DNA of 64,000 nucleotides from an uncultured Elusimicrobiales bacterium (GCA_944324115.1 CALUVB010000003.1:124001-188000), one strand, 5' to 3'. Shown: positions 1 to 7,175, counted from the first letter of the stretch. Made by a program: numbers and translations. The notes: generated by a model from the letters alone, not told the origin.

Positions 1-26
1 CATGGGGCGGCAAAAAGCAGAAAGGC

Positions 27-50
27 TTGCTTTTTTTTTTTTGATTAATT
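27..50 (+). promoter_or_regulatory. Pilin promoter with a 12-T tract
   Basis: A TTGCTT box (27-32) runs into twelve T residues (31-42). An extended -10, TG-A-TTAATT (TG at 42-43, hexamer 45-50), follows. Only 12 bases separate the two hexamers, shorter than the normal 16-18. The ATG lies 7 bases after the -10, so no Shine-Dalgarno sequence fits in a leader. The same layout occurs before the pilin gene at 14066. Confidence 0.5.
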
Positions 51-56
51 TTGGCT

Positions 57-665
57 ATGAATAAAAAAGCAATCAAAAAACTTTTTAACAAAAAAACATC
101 ATCTCATGCCCAAATTGGCTCTTTAACAGGCATTTTACACAACCGTGCCAAAGGGGGCGTTTTACTCAATGTCTATGGATTTACATTAATAGAACTGCTG
201 GTGGTAGTATTGATTATAGGCATATTGGCGGCGGTTGCTTTGCCACAGTATGAAAAAGCCGTCATGCGTGCGCGGCTGGTGCAGTATATTACGCGTGTAC
301 AGGCAATTAGCAAAGCCAATCAGTTGTATTATTTTGCCAATGGAGTTTGGGCTGATGATGTGCGGGATTTGGATATAGATGTAACGGCAGGCGCTGTTTC
401 GTTTAAAAAGGCTAATTGGACTCAAGGAGATGAAAATGTGTCTGCTTATTATGAAGACGGCACCAACTGCGGCCCCAATACACAAGGAGGGGCCGGCTGC
501 GCGGGGAATAACTTTTTTATTTACTCTTTGGAAAATCCCAGCGAAATTTACTGCCGGGGACATGATGCCTTGACGGAAAGCGTATGCCGCTCGCTGGCCG
601 GCGGGGCAGAGCCGGTGGTGGCTGGTTCGGGGAGCCAAGGGGCTACCTACTTAATGCGTTTTTAA
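57..665 (+). CDS. Type IV pilin-like (pseudopilin) protein
   Basis: A 202-aa prepilin. The class III signal and transmembrane stem are clear: Gly41-Phe42 followed by [17 protein letters not shown], with Glu at mature position 5. The leader before the cleavage site is unusually long (about 41 residues, Lys-rich) compared with 5-22 in the window's other pilins. The C-terminal half is a poorly conserved head with four Cys. A prepilin peptidase would cleave after the Gly and the N-terminal helix would pack into a pilus or pseudopilus. An in-frame TTG exists at 51, but ATG 57 is preferred because it coincides with the predicted transcription start. The stop overlaps the stop of the convergent gene by 2 bases. 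Family assignment is firm; the specific role (major pilin, minor pilin or secretion pseudopilin) cannot be told. Confidence 0.9.
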   Translation: MNKKAIKKLFNKKTSSHAQIGSLTGILHNRAKGGVLLNVYGFTLIELLVVVLIIGILAAVALPQYEKAVMRARLVQYITRVQAISKANQLYYFANGVWADDVRDLDIDVTAGAVSFKKANWTQGDENVSAYYEDGTNCGPNTQGGAGCAGNNFFIYSLENPSEIYCRGHDALTESVCRSLAGGAEPVVAGSGSQGATYLMRF

Positions 666-2407
666 TGCGTATCTTCCGTTAAAAAAGTGCGGATCAATTC
701 CAATATGGGTTGGTCTTGGGGTTTGGCGGAATTAAGCGGTATAATGCGGAAATCTTGCGGGCTGTTGACCACTACATAATCTTCTTTTACATCAAAGATG
801 CTGCGTTGTTCATCTAAAGCGAACAAACTGTGTCCGAAAAACCCTTTGGGTTGCGGCAAATTAAGCAGATCCATAATAGTCGGAGCGATATCCAGCTGGC
901 TGGTCAAGTTATCTTGGTCCAGAGGCTTGGGCAGCGGAGTGCGCGTAATAATAACAAAGGGAATCCGGTCAAAAACCCGTTTATAAGGTTTAAAAAGCTG
1001 ATTGGTGGGAGTGTTGGAGAAAGAAGGGTGGTCTGCCGTGACCAGCACCAATGTTTGTTGGTCAAAAAGTCCTTTTTCTTCTAATAAATGCAAAAAGTGT
1101 CGCAAATCCTGTCCGGCGCGGGCATAGGCGCGGGGCATAGTGGGTACATCATAAAAATCGGCGTCAATTTCTTGGTATTGCTGGTCTAAATAATCCAGCC
1201 GGCCCAGCGGCACATGCGTGTCCACCGTCAGTAGTGTGATAAATGTTTTTTCATTTTTGTGTTCTTGCAGATACTGGGCCGTGTATTCAAAAAGTTTCCG
1301 GTCAGTTAACCCCCACCAGTCAATATAAGGCTCATAGTCCGGCAAATCGGAGAAGAAATGCCGCCCGCGCACCACTTCAAAGCCTGCTTGATGAAAGAGC
1401 AGGTTTTCGTCCATATAATTTTCGTTGGCGCCGCGCAGAAAAACAGTATGAAATCCATGCTTTTGCAGCTCTTTTACAAAGGACAAAGGGTAGCCGTTTT
1501 CATAATTGAGTTTGGCGTTGGGGTGAGAAGAAAAAATAACTGTTAATCCATAAAGCGTAGAAAGCGTAATGGTATGCAGCGTGGTGGAGGGATATTGCTC
1601 AAACAGTTGGTCATAGGTTTGGCTGGCTGCCGGGGGAATAAGCGGGTTAAATCGGTGCATATATTTGGCGGAAAGTGATTCCGTGGCAATTAAAATTACA
1701 CGTTGGTAATCCTTTCCTGCTCCGGTATTCTGTGCGGTAAAGACATTATATTGGCGGGCCGTGTCGGCGGTTTGGGTTGGCAAGGTGGCTGTAATGATGG
1801 CCTTTTGGGGGCGGGCCAGCACGGCGCGCAGTGTGTATACGGGAGAGGGGGGGATTAAGTAGGCGGTCAGAAAATCGTATGGTTTAGGCAACAGTGCCAA
1901 TGGGTTTATATAATAGAGCGCCAAGAGCACCGCAACGCAGACTCCCAGCTGTTTAGAGGCGGTTTTTTTAGAAGGAGGCTGAAAGAAACGGCGTACGGAA
2001 AAAATACAAAAGAGCAAAAACAGGAGTAGGTAAGAGAGCACGCGCCAATCGGTCAAAAACGCGTAATCTCCACCTTCCATGGTCTCCAAATATTTGGCGC
2101 CGAAGCGTTCCTTAAAATACCACAGGAGTACCATGTCCGCCGTACAAGCCAAGTAATAGACATATAACAGGACAGGCAATACCCATTTATTCTTAATGCC
2201 AATAAGATTTAATAACGATAAACAGGCACCTAAGAAACAAAACTCCACTAACAGCCGTACCGCCAGCGCCGCCGCCCACAGCCCCGGGGCCGATACTTCC
2301 AGCTGATGCAGCCCAAACGCCGTCAACCCTAATGCCGGAAGCGAGGCAAGCAAAAGAAGCTTGTAATTTGTTTTAAACGAATTGTATAAATCGTGCAGCA
2401 AAGTCAT
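662..2407 (-). CDS. LtaS/sulfatase-family membrane phosphotransferase
   Basis: A 581-aa protein with about five hydrophobic segments in the first 190 residues and a periplasmic alkaline-phosphatase-fold domain behind them. Seen motifs are VILIATESLSAKYMH (metal-binding Glu), a Thr-rich TITLSTLYGL where LtaS/EptA carry the nucleophile, LLTVDTHVPLG and LVTADHPSF, the usual metal-ligand pair near the C-terminus. Relatives transfer phosphoglycerol or phosphoethanolamine from phospholipids to envelope glycans. In this Gram-negative setting, modification of LPS or another surface glycan is the reasonable inference. Substrate cannot be predicted. It is transcribed divergently from thrS and stands alone. 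Confidence 0.75.
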   Translation of the reverse strand: MTLLHDLYNSFKTNYKLLLLASLPALGLTAFGLHQLEVSAPGLWAAALAVRLLVEFCFLGACLSLLNLIGIKNKWVLPVLLYVYYLACTADMVLLWYFKERFGAKYLETMEGGDYAFLTDWRVLSYLLLFLLFCIFSVRRFFQPPSKKTASKQLGVCVAVLLALYYINPLALLPKPYDFLTAYLIPPSPVYTLRAVLARPQKAIITATLPTQTADTARQYNVFTAQNTGAGKDYQRVILIATESLSAKYMHRFNPLIPPAASQTYDQLFEQYPSTTLHTITLSTLYGLTVIFSSHPNAKLNYENGYPLSFVKELQKHGFHTVFLRGANENYMDENLLFHQAGFEVVRGRHFFSDLPDYEPYIDWWGLTDRKLFEYTAQYLQEHKNEKTFITLLTVDTHVPLGRLDYLDQQYQEIDADFYDVPTMPRAYARAGQDLRHFLHLLEEKGLFDQQTLVLVTADHPSFSNTPTNQLFKPYKRVFDRIPFVIITRTPLPKPLDQDNLTSQLDIAPTIMDLLNLPQPKGFFGHSLFALDEQRSIFDVKEDYVVVNSPQDFRIIPLNSAKPQDQPILELIRTFLTEDTH

Positions 2408-2438
2408 GTCTTACACCCGGCAGGCGCAGCCTGTAATT

Positions 2439-2447
2439 TGATATACT
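2439..2447 (+). promoter_or_regulatory. Extended -10 element upstream of thrS
   Basis: TG-A-TATACT, with the hexamer at 2442-2447. The leader to the thrS ATG is about 36 nt and holds a small GC hairpin (AGCGG/CCGCT, 2464-2478). An AAGGA Shine-Dalgarno follows it. Confidence 0.45.
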
Positions 2448-2489
2448 TAATTATATAAATTTAAGCGGTATTCCCGCTGAAGGATACTT

Positions 2490-4241
2490 ATGGAAAATAC
2501 AGAACTACAAACCAAGCGGCATTCTTGTGCGCATATTATGGCCGCCGCTGTACAGCAGCTGTTCCCGGGTACCAAGCTCGGCATCGGCCCCGCCGTGGAT
2601 AACGGTTTTTATTACGATTTTGACTGTCCCCGCGCTTTCACGCCGGAAGATTTAAAAACAATTGAAACAAAAATGAAGGAGCTCATCAAAGCCCGCATTC
2701 CATTTGAATGCAAACAGATGAGCAAAGCCGACGCGAAAGCATTGTTTGAAAAACGTGGCGAAACCTATAAGTTGGAACTGCTTGAAGATTTAAACGACGG
2801 CGAGATTACCGTCTATACCACCGGCGATTTTGTGGATTTGTGCCGCGGACCGCATGTGGAACATACGGGTAAAATTAACAATTTCAAGCTCTCCGCCATC
2901 GCAGGCGCGTATTGGCGCGGAGATGAAAAACGCCCTATGCTGCAGCGCATTTATGGTCTAAGCTTTAATGACAAAGACGAACTGAACGCATATGTCAAAC
3001 AGCAGGAAGAAGCCGCTAAACGCGACCACCGCAAACTGGGCCCTGAGTTGGATTTGTTCAGTATAAATGACAATGTGGGCCCCGGGTTGATCTTGACCCA
3101 CCCCAAAGGCGGCATGTTGCGCAAAGTGTTGGAAGATTGGATTAAAAACGAAAATATTAAACGCGGCTATGATATGGTTTACAGCCCGCATATTGCGCGT
3201 TTACATTTATTTGAAATTAGCGGACACGCCGGATTTTATTCTGAAAGCATGTTCCACCCCATGGAAGTTGACGGAGATAAATATCAGATTAAACCCATGA
3301 ACTGCCCTTTCCATGTGGAGATTTATAAGTCCGGCTTGCGCAGTTACCGGGATTTGCCGTTGCGTTATTCCGAGCTGGGCACCGTGTACCGCTATGAACG
3401 CTCCGGCGCTTTGCATGGGCTGTTGCGCGTGCGCGGTTTCACACAAGACGATGCGCATATTTTTTGTACGCCCGAACAGGTGGAAGATGAGGTCAAACAG
3501 TGCTTTGATTTCGCTATGCATATTTTCAAAACGTTTGGTTTTGAAAAGTATGCGGTGGAGCTTTCTACGCGTGATCCGCAGCACCCTGAGCATTTTACCG
3601 GGAAGGTGGAAGACTGGGACCGGGCAGAAAACGCCCTGCGCCATGTATTGGAGAGCAATAATATTCCGTACACCACTCATGCCGGGGAAGCTGCCTTTTA
3701 TGGACCGAAAATTGACATTAAAGTCATGGACGCCATTGGGCGGCTGTGGCAACTGTCCACTATTCAGTTTGATTTTAACTTGCCTGAGCGTTTTGATTTG
3801 GAATATGTGGCCCCGGAAGGCCGCAAACGCCCGATTATGGTGCACCGGGCCATGTTTGGCAGCATAGAACGTTTTCTGGGTGTAATTATTGAACACTATG
3901 CGGGGTGGTTCCCCTTGTGGTTAGCCCCGGTGCAAGCTAAAATATTGACGTTGACAGACGAACAAATTCCTTACGCCCAGGAAGTGGCCGCCCAAATGCG
4001 TGCTGCCGGTTTGCGCCCGCAGTTGGATATTCGGCCGGAGAAATTGGGGCTTAAAATCCGCGAAGCGCATATGCAACGTGTGCCTTATACGCTGGTTATC
4101 GGCGCAAAAGAAGCGCAGGATAAAACAGTTACGGTGCGTTTGCGTGACGGCAAAAACTTAAATGGTTTGCCGCTGGCGGAAGTAGTGGCCAAAATGAAGG
4201 AAGAAGCGGACTCTTTTAGTTTGGTAAACTTACTAAAATAG
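2490..4241 (+). CDS. thrS: Threonyl-tRNA synthetase (lacks TGS domain)
   Basis: A 583-aa class II synthetase that charges tRNA-Thr. It starts directly at the second-additional (editing) domain (RHSCAHIMAAAVQQLFPG). The ~60-residue TGS domain of the typical ~640-aa enzyme is absent. The catalytic core has motif 2 (YRYERSGALHGLLRVRGFTQ) and the three zinc ligands Cys272 (MNCPFH), His322 (DDAHIF) and His451 (MVHRAMFGS). The C-terminal anticodon-binding domain begins near LAPVQAKIL. The ATG at 2490 has an AAGGA site. No upstream in-frame extension could supply a TGS domain, so the short form is genuine. A rho-independent terminator follows. Confidence 0.97.
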   Translation: MENTELQTKRHSCAHIMAAAVQQLFPGTKLGIGPAVDNGFYYDFDCPRAFTPEDLKTIETKMKELIKARIPFECKQMSKADAKALFEKRGETYKLELLEDLNDGEITVYTTGDFVDLCRGPHVEHTGKINNFKLSAIAGAYWRGDEKRPMLQRIYGLSFNDKDELNAYVKQQEEAAKRDHRKLGPELDLFSINDNVGPGLILTHPKGGMLRKVLEDWIKNENIKRGYDMVYSPHIARLHLFEISGHAGFYSESMFHPMEVDGDKYQIKPMNCPFHVEIYKSGLRSYRDLPLRYSELGTVYRYERSGALHGLLRVRGFTQDDAHIFCTPEQVEDEVKQCFDFAMHIFKTFGFEKYAVELSTRDPQHPEHFTGKVEDWDRAENALRHVLESNNIPYTTHAGEAAFYGPKIDIKVMDAIGRLWQLSTIQFDFNLPERFDLEYVAPEGRKRPIMVHRAMFGSIERFLGVIIEHYAGWFPLWLAPVQAKILTLTDEQIPYAQEVAAQMRAAGLRPQLDIRPEKLGLKIREAHMQRVPYTLVIGAKEAQDKTVTVRLRDGKNLNGLPLAEVVAKMKEEADSFSLVNLLK

Positions 4242-4256
4242 TTGCTTACAACTTTT

Positions 4257-4286
4257 AAAAACCCCTCTTGTATGGAGGGTTTTTGT
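4257..4286 (+). terminator. Intrinsic terminator after thrS
   Basis: CCCTC (4263-4267) pairs with GAGGG (4275-4279), flanked by A and T runs. It lies 15 bases after the thrS stop. Confidence 0.8.
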
Positions 4287-4361
4287 ATTGTTTCCGGGCT
4301 GGTGATATATGGAAATGCTTAGCAGCGTAATCTGCCGGCCTAGGCGCAGAAAGTTTTGTTA

Positions 4362-4394
4362 TATAAAAATCCCCGGTCTGCTGGCCGGGGATTT
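4362..4394 (-). terminator. Intrinsic terminator after DUF167 gene
   Basis: AAATCCCCGG (4367-4376) pairs with CCGGGGATTT (4385-4394). Read on the minus strand the hairpin is followed by a T-rich tail, and it lies 20 bases after the stop of the minus-strand gene. Confidence 0.8.
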
Positions 4395-4413
4395 GAATGA
4401 AAGATGAAGGATC

Positions 4414-4680
4414 TTAGGGAATAGAGTCCATGATTTTGCGGAGTTCTTCTTCGCTTTTGTCACGCACTTCTACAGTCTTTTCTTTGCCTTTGGCGCCTTT
4501 CACAATAATAATTTGTTCTTCTTTAACGGCAAAGAAATCCGCCAAAAAAGTTTTCATTATTTCATTGGCTGGATCGTCATCGACTTTTTTGTTTTTAATC
4601 TTCATCCGCAGTACGCTGCCTATGCGGCTGATGATTTCGTTGCGCCCCGAAGTCGGAATGACGCGGACCTTTATAATCAT
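4414..4680 (-). CDS. DUF167/YggU family protein
   Basis: An 88-aa protein matching the small DUF167 (UPF0235/YggU) family: VRVIPTSGRNEI at the N-terminus, then VDDDPANEIMKTFLADFF and the basic KGAKGKEKTVEV strand. The biochemical role of the family is not established. It sits 14 bases downstream of yggS on the same strand, the gene pairing also known from the yggS-yggT-yggU neighbourhood of Proteobacteria. Here the yggT membrane gene is missing. It is co-transcribed with yggS and ends at a good terminator. Confidence 0.85.
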   Translation of the reverse strand: MIIKVRVIPTSGRNEIISRIGSVLRMKIKNKKVDDDPANEIMKTFLADFFAVKEEQIIIVKGAKGKEKTVEVRDKSEEELRKIMDSIP

Positions 4681-4694
4681 AATTCCTCCAAATG

Positions 4695-5387
4695 TTAGGC
4701 AAACAAGCGGCTGCCTACTCGTGGCAGGGTGGAGCCCTCCTCCACTGCCGTTTCAAAATCTGCGCTCATACCCAAAGACAAATACCTTTGAGGAAGGGAA
4801 AGCGGAAAATCCCGGTCAAACGCTTCCTTTACTTTTTTAAACAATGGCCGAAGCGTTTCTGTGCAATCCGTTTGGGGGGCTATGGCCAAATACCCGCACG
4901 GACATAAATTTTTCAAATCTTGCAATTGACGCACCAAAAGCGGTGCATTTTCCAGCGCTATGCCGGATTGACTTTCCCTGTCTGTTAATTTGATTTGTAC
5001 CAAGACATATAACTTTTTGCCTAATTGGCCGGCATGATTATCCAAGCTTTGGGCAGTGCGAAAGTCGTCTATTGAGTCTATGAAATCAAACAGTTTGGCG
5101 GCTTGCGCCGCTTTGTTTCTTTGCAAATGTCCAATGAAGTGTTTAACCGTGGGGTAATTTGCAAATTCAGGGCGGGTCCAGCGGGACAGCGCTTGCTGAA
5201 CGCGGCTTTCTCCTATATGACGTATATGTCCTGTGGCAAGCAAGGCCAACACTTCTTCGTCTTGGGCATATTTGGTCACCGCCATGAGATTCACGGAGTC
5301 TGTTTTTCTTCCACAGCGGCTGCATGCTTTTTCCAAGGCGGCCTCTACTGCTTGCACATTTTGGCTTATTCTGTCTGCCACATTCAT
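4695..5387 (-). CDS. yggS: YggS/PLPBP-type pyridoxal-phosphate homeostasis protein
   Basis: A 230-aa single-domain alanine-racemase-like barrel. The PLP lysine sits in VNLMAVTKYA, and the conserved IGESRVQQA, HFIGHLQRNK and LSLGMSADFETAVEEG motifs are present. The family binds PLP and buffers its supply; no catalysis is established. An in-frame ATG exists at 5402, but it overlaps the -10 (5403-5408) and cannot be translated from that promoter. ATG 5387, preceded by AAGGG, is the supported start. First gene of a two-gene operon with the DUF167 gene. Confidence 0.9.
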   Translation of the reverse strand: MNVADRISQNVQAVEAALEKACSRCGRKTDSVNLMAVTKYAQDEEVLALLATGHIRHIGESRVQQALSRWTRPEFANYPTVKHFIGHLQRNKAAQAAKLFDFIDSIDDFRTAQSLDNHAGQLGKKLYVLVQIKLTDRESQSGIALENAPLLVRQLQDLKNLCPCGYLAIAPQTDCTETLRPLFKKVKEAFDRDFPLSLPQRYLSLGMSADFETAVEEGSTLPRVGSRLFA

Positions 5388-5402
5388 AAAAACCCTTGAC
5401 AT

Positions 5403-5431
5403 ATTATATCAAAATTTACTTAAATCAGCAA
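5403..5431 (-). promoter_or_regulatory. Sigma70-type promoter of yggS operon
   Basis: Minus strand: TTGCTG (5431-5426), a 17-base spacer, then TATAAT (5408-5403) preceded by TGA (extended -10). The flanking TTTTGATATAAT string recurs before the tRNA at 10375. Confidence 0.75.
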
Positions 5432-5553
5432 TTTTCAGCTAAGTAGCCGTTTTAAGGTGAAGATGAATCGGGAGTTGAGACTGAAAGCGGGATTTGGCAG
5501 GATAGATAAAATTTTCTGAGTTTTGTGAGGTGGCCTTCCGCGGGAAACAACAT

Positions 5554-5592
5554 AAAAAAGAGCCCTCCGCATTCCATGAATACGGAGGACTC
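5554..5592 (-). terminator. Intrinsic terminator of the structured RNA
   Basis: GAGCCCTCCGCATTC (5560-5574) and GAATACGGAGGACTC (5578-5592) form a near-perfect 15-bp stem with a tiny loop. On the minus strand it is followed by six T residues (5559-5554). Confidence 0.9.
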
Positions 5593-5950
5593 TAGGTGCA
5601 CTCATTCATTCTCTTTTCCTTCCCCGAATAAACAGCTTTAAGATCACAAGCCAGTGAAACATTCCCTGCAAAACCCACCTCAGCAACCGGACCGTTTCTC
5701 AGATGCCTCACACCCTTCCGGCGGAAACCTAAGCGTACGCACCGTACCCTGCTGCGGTCTTGCGGTTTTGTTTTCAAGGAACATTTATTTTTCTGTTTCT
5801 AAGCCACGTACTTATGCTTCACCGTTCTTCGCGGTATCTGGCTGGCGTGACCCGACCAGTTTATATGCCTTATGTCGTTTTACATCACCGGGCAAAACTA
5901 ACACAGGGCACACATTTTCTGTCCTGCATATCCCAGCTCATACCGGGGAT
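5554..5950 (-). ncRNA. Unassigned structured RNA of about 400 nt
   Basis: This stretch has no convincing ORF on either strand but has all the marks of a stand-alone RNA gene on the minus strand. A promoter lies at 5957-5984. Many short complementary segments follow, for example the CAGG/CCTG hairpin at 5926-5904. A long-range helix pairs 5784-5775 with 5668-5659 and continues with CAAAACC (5770-5764) to GGTTTTG (5675-5669), closing a ~90-nt domain. A strong terminator hairpin with six T residues ends it. I looked for RNase P (GAGGAAAGTCC), tmRNA (tRNA-like ends, tag frame) and SRP (GGAAGCAGCC) signatures and found none. A 6S, raiA-like or new family remains possible. Ends are estimates. Confidence 0.6.
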
Positions 5951-5956
5951 ACTATA

Positions 5957-5984
5957 AGTATAGGCCTTTTTTAGCTGAAAACAA
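5957..5984 (-). promoter_or_regulatory. Promoter of the structured RNA
   Basis: Minus strand TTGTTT (5984-5979), 16-base spacer, TATACT (5962-5957). Predicted start near 5950. It begins 16 bases beyond the stop of the repressor gene transcribed in the same direction, so read-through from that gene is also possible. Confidence 0.6.
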
Positions 5985-6000
5985 GGGGTATTCTGTCTTT

Positions 6001-6708
6001 TTAGACGTTTTTAATGCGTTTAAGTATGGTGCCTAAAATACGGCCCTGCAGCGCTGTTTCTTTTTCTTTGCCGTCGGGTGAAATAAACAGCAATTGATTG
6101 CCCTTCTTTTGGAGCCGGCGGACTGCATACTCTCCGGGTTTTGTCTCCAAGAATATCATTTTCCCTTCCGGCAAATCCTGCCCCGGTTTTATTAGACACA
6201 AATCATCGCTATCTGCCTGCTTTTCCCATCCAGTATCGGCCGTGCGTAATATATATTTAGCTCCTTGGGCATAGCGGCGGGGCAAGCTCCACCATTCTAT
6301 AATTTCTCCATCATTATATTGAGGATAATAAGGCGGGACCTTGCTTAAAAACGGTAGTTGTACGCTGTTGCTTTGCTCCGGGAAATTGAGATTTTCTGTC
6401 AATATTTCTTCTCCTGTACGGTAAATGCACTCGCTCATGTCATGCTCTCTTAAAGAGCGGGCATGGCTGTGCAGTTCCGGTTCGGGATATGTGGTGGAGC
6501 GATAGTCAAAAAGTTTAAAAACGTCAAAAGCGTCTATTGCAAACAATTGCGCCATTTTTGCTACATATCCTTTAGAGGGGCGGCGTTTGCCGGTGGCCCA
6601 TAAAGCGGTGGTGGCGGTGGAAACACCCAATGCTTTTGCTAACTTGGCCTGAGCCCCTCTTAAAACGCCGTTATTCCATTTTTCTAGTTGTTTTTCAAAT
6701 TTATTCAT
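6001..6708 (-). CDS. CI/LexA-like repressor with degenerate S24 domain
   Basis: A 235-aa regulator. Residues ~1-65 form an XRE-type helix-turn-helix (AQAKLAKALGVSTATTALWA). The C-terminal ~110 residues follow the S24 signal-peptidase/LexA fold (DDLCLIKPGQDLPEGKMIFLE, then GEYAVRRLQKKGNQLLFIS). The catalytic Ser-Met pair is not visible (TADTGWEK at that place), and the Lys of the VKRL motif is Arg, so RecA-stimulated self-cleavage looks lost. A GGGAG Shine-Dalgarno precedes ATG 6708. It is divergent to a promoter overlapped by three phased ACTWAC hexamers, a likely operator. Phage-type ancestry is plausible, but no other phage genes are near. Confidence 0.75.
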   Translation of the reverse strand: MNKFEKQLEKWNNGVLRGAQAKLAKALGVSTATTALWATGKRRPSKGYVAKMAQLFAIDAFDVFKLFDYRSTTYPEPELHSHARSLREHDMSECIYRTGEEILTENLNFPEQSNSVQLPFLSKVPPYYPQYNDGEIIEWWSLPRRYAQGAKYILRTADTGWEKQADSDDLCLIKPGQDLPEGKMIFLETKPGEYAVRRLQKKGNQLLFISPDGKEKETALQGRILGTILKRIKNV

Positions 6709-6756
6709 ATTTATCTCCCTATATAATACGCAAGAAGATGAAAAATAGAAAAAAAC

Positions 6757-6789
6757 TTGACAAACACTAACAAAACTTACTATACTAAC
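6757..6789 (+). promoter_or_regulatory. Rightward promoter with phased operator repeats
   Basis: TTGACA (6757-6762), 18-base spacer, TATACT (6781-6786). Three hexamers with exact 9-bp phasing overlay it: ACTAAC 6766-6771, ACTTAC 6775-6780, ACTAAC 6784-6789. Occupancy would block RNA polymerase. The divergent CI-like repressor is the natural candidate binder. Confidence 0.65.
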
Positions 6790-6794
6790 ATAGG

Positions 6795-6860
6795 ATGAAG
6801 CGTTCTTATTTTGTTTTTCCCTGTTTTCTGCGGACGGAAAGACGCCGGCTAGGTGTCTGA
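6795..6860 (+). CDS. Possible 21-aa leader peptide
   Basis: ATG 6795 follows ATAGG directly downstream of the predicted rightward transcription start and ends in TGA at 6858-6860. Its last base overlaps the ATG of the next small ORF (TGATG). The product would be short, basic and aromatic. The same transcript also contains two strong hairpins (6868-6885 and 6925-6956), so the region may instead be a structured RNA. No homologue is recognised. Confidence 0.25.
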   Translation: MKRSYFVFPCFLRTERRRLGV

Positions 6861-6976
6861 TGGAGAAGGACCGGGGCTCCGGTCCGGTATCATGGCCCAG
6901 TGATATGTTGTTCTCCTCTGTCCCGACCGCATATTTCTTGCTGGATCTATGCGGTCTTATTCTAGCAAATAAATAG
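6860..6976 (+). CDS. Possible 38-aa ORF coupled by TGATG
   Basis: Starts within the stop of the 21-aa ORF and ends TAG at 6974-6976, immediately before the second operator cluster. It contains a hydrophobic stretch (AYFLLDLCGLILA). It overlaps hairpins GGACCGG/CCGGTCC (6868-6885) and GACCGCATA/TATGCGGTC (6925-6956), so coding is uncertain. Confidence 0.22.
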   Translation: MEKDRGSGPVSWPSDMLFSSVPTAYFLLDLCGLILANK

Positions 6977-6999
6977 TAGTTTGAGTTAGTAAAGTTACA
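6976..6999. promoter_or_regulatory. Second phased operator-like cluster
   Basis: GTAGTT (6976-6981), GTTAGT (6985-6990) and GTTACA (6994-6999), again at exact 9-bp intervals but in the opposite orientation to the cluster at 6766-6789. Confidence 0.45.
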
Positions 7000-7063
7000 A
7001 AAATAGCTGGCTTATTGTGGTTTTATATAAATAGAAATAGACCAGAAACGTTTTGAAGTCTTT

Positions 7064-7078
7064 ACTAACTCTGTTAGT
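7064..7078. promoter_or_regulatory. Palindromic operator-like site
   Basis: ACTAAC (7064-7069), TCT, GTTAGT (7073-7078): a perfect inverted repeat of the hexamer seen in the two other clusters, with 9-bp centre spacing. It lies 10 bases before a 28-aa membrane-peptide ORF. Confidence 0.5.
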
Positions 7079-7088
7079 TTTGGTGATT

Positions 7089-7175
7089 ATGGATATTCTT
7101 TTGCGCGTGGTATTAACATTATTGTTGGCAGTGGCGGTGTGGGGTTTTGTCAGCGAATGGTATCACATGGAATAA
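7089..7175 (+). CDS. Possible 28-aa single-span membrane peptide
   Basis: ATG 7089 to TAA 7173-7175. The product has a short N-terminus, one hydrophobic segment (RVVLTLLLAVAVWGFV) and a charged tail (SEWYHME), the layout of small regulatory or toxic membrane peptides. No Shine-Dalgarno is obvious; an in-frame GTG lies at 7083. It follows the ACTAAC/GTTAGT palindrome and precedes a hairpin at 7216-7239. Not recognised; support is the composition and the placement. Confidence 0.35.
   Translation: MDILLRVVLTLLLAVAVWGFVSEWYHME

Noticed and set aside
3207-3896. 229-codon minus-strand ORF inside thrS
   Set aside because: Shadow of the thrS reading frame; composition is that of an antisense frame and thrS is unambiguous.
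5554-5950. RNase P, tmRNA or SRP RNA as identity of the structured RNA
   Set aside because: Diagnostic segments (GAGGAAAGTCC; tRNA-like ends with tag frame; GGAAGCAGCC) are absent; only GTGGCTTAG faintly recalls RNase P. Identity left open.
5641-5974. Short ORFs on both strands across the structured RNA
   Set aside because: They coincide with paired RNA segments, lack ribosome sites and have no protein-like pattern.
6925-6956. GACCGCATA/TATGCGGTC hairpin as a terminator
   Set aside because: The stem is good but the following sequence (TTATTCTAG) has no T run; it is reported only as RNA structure.
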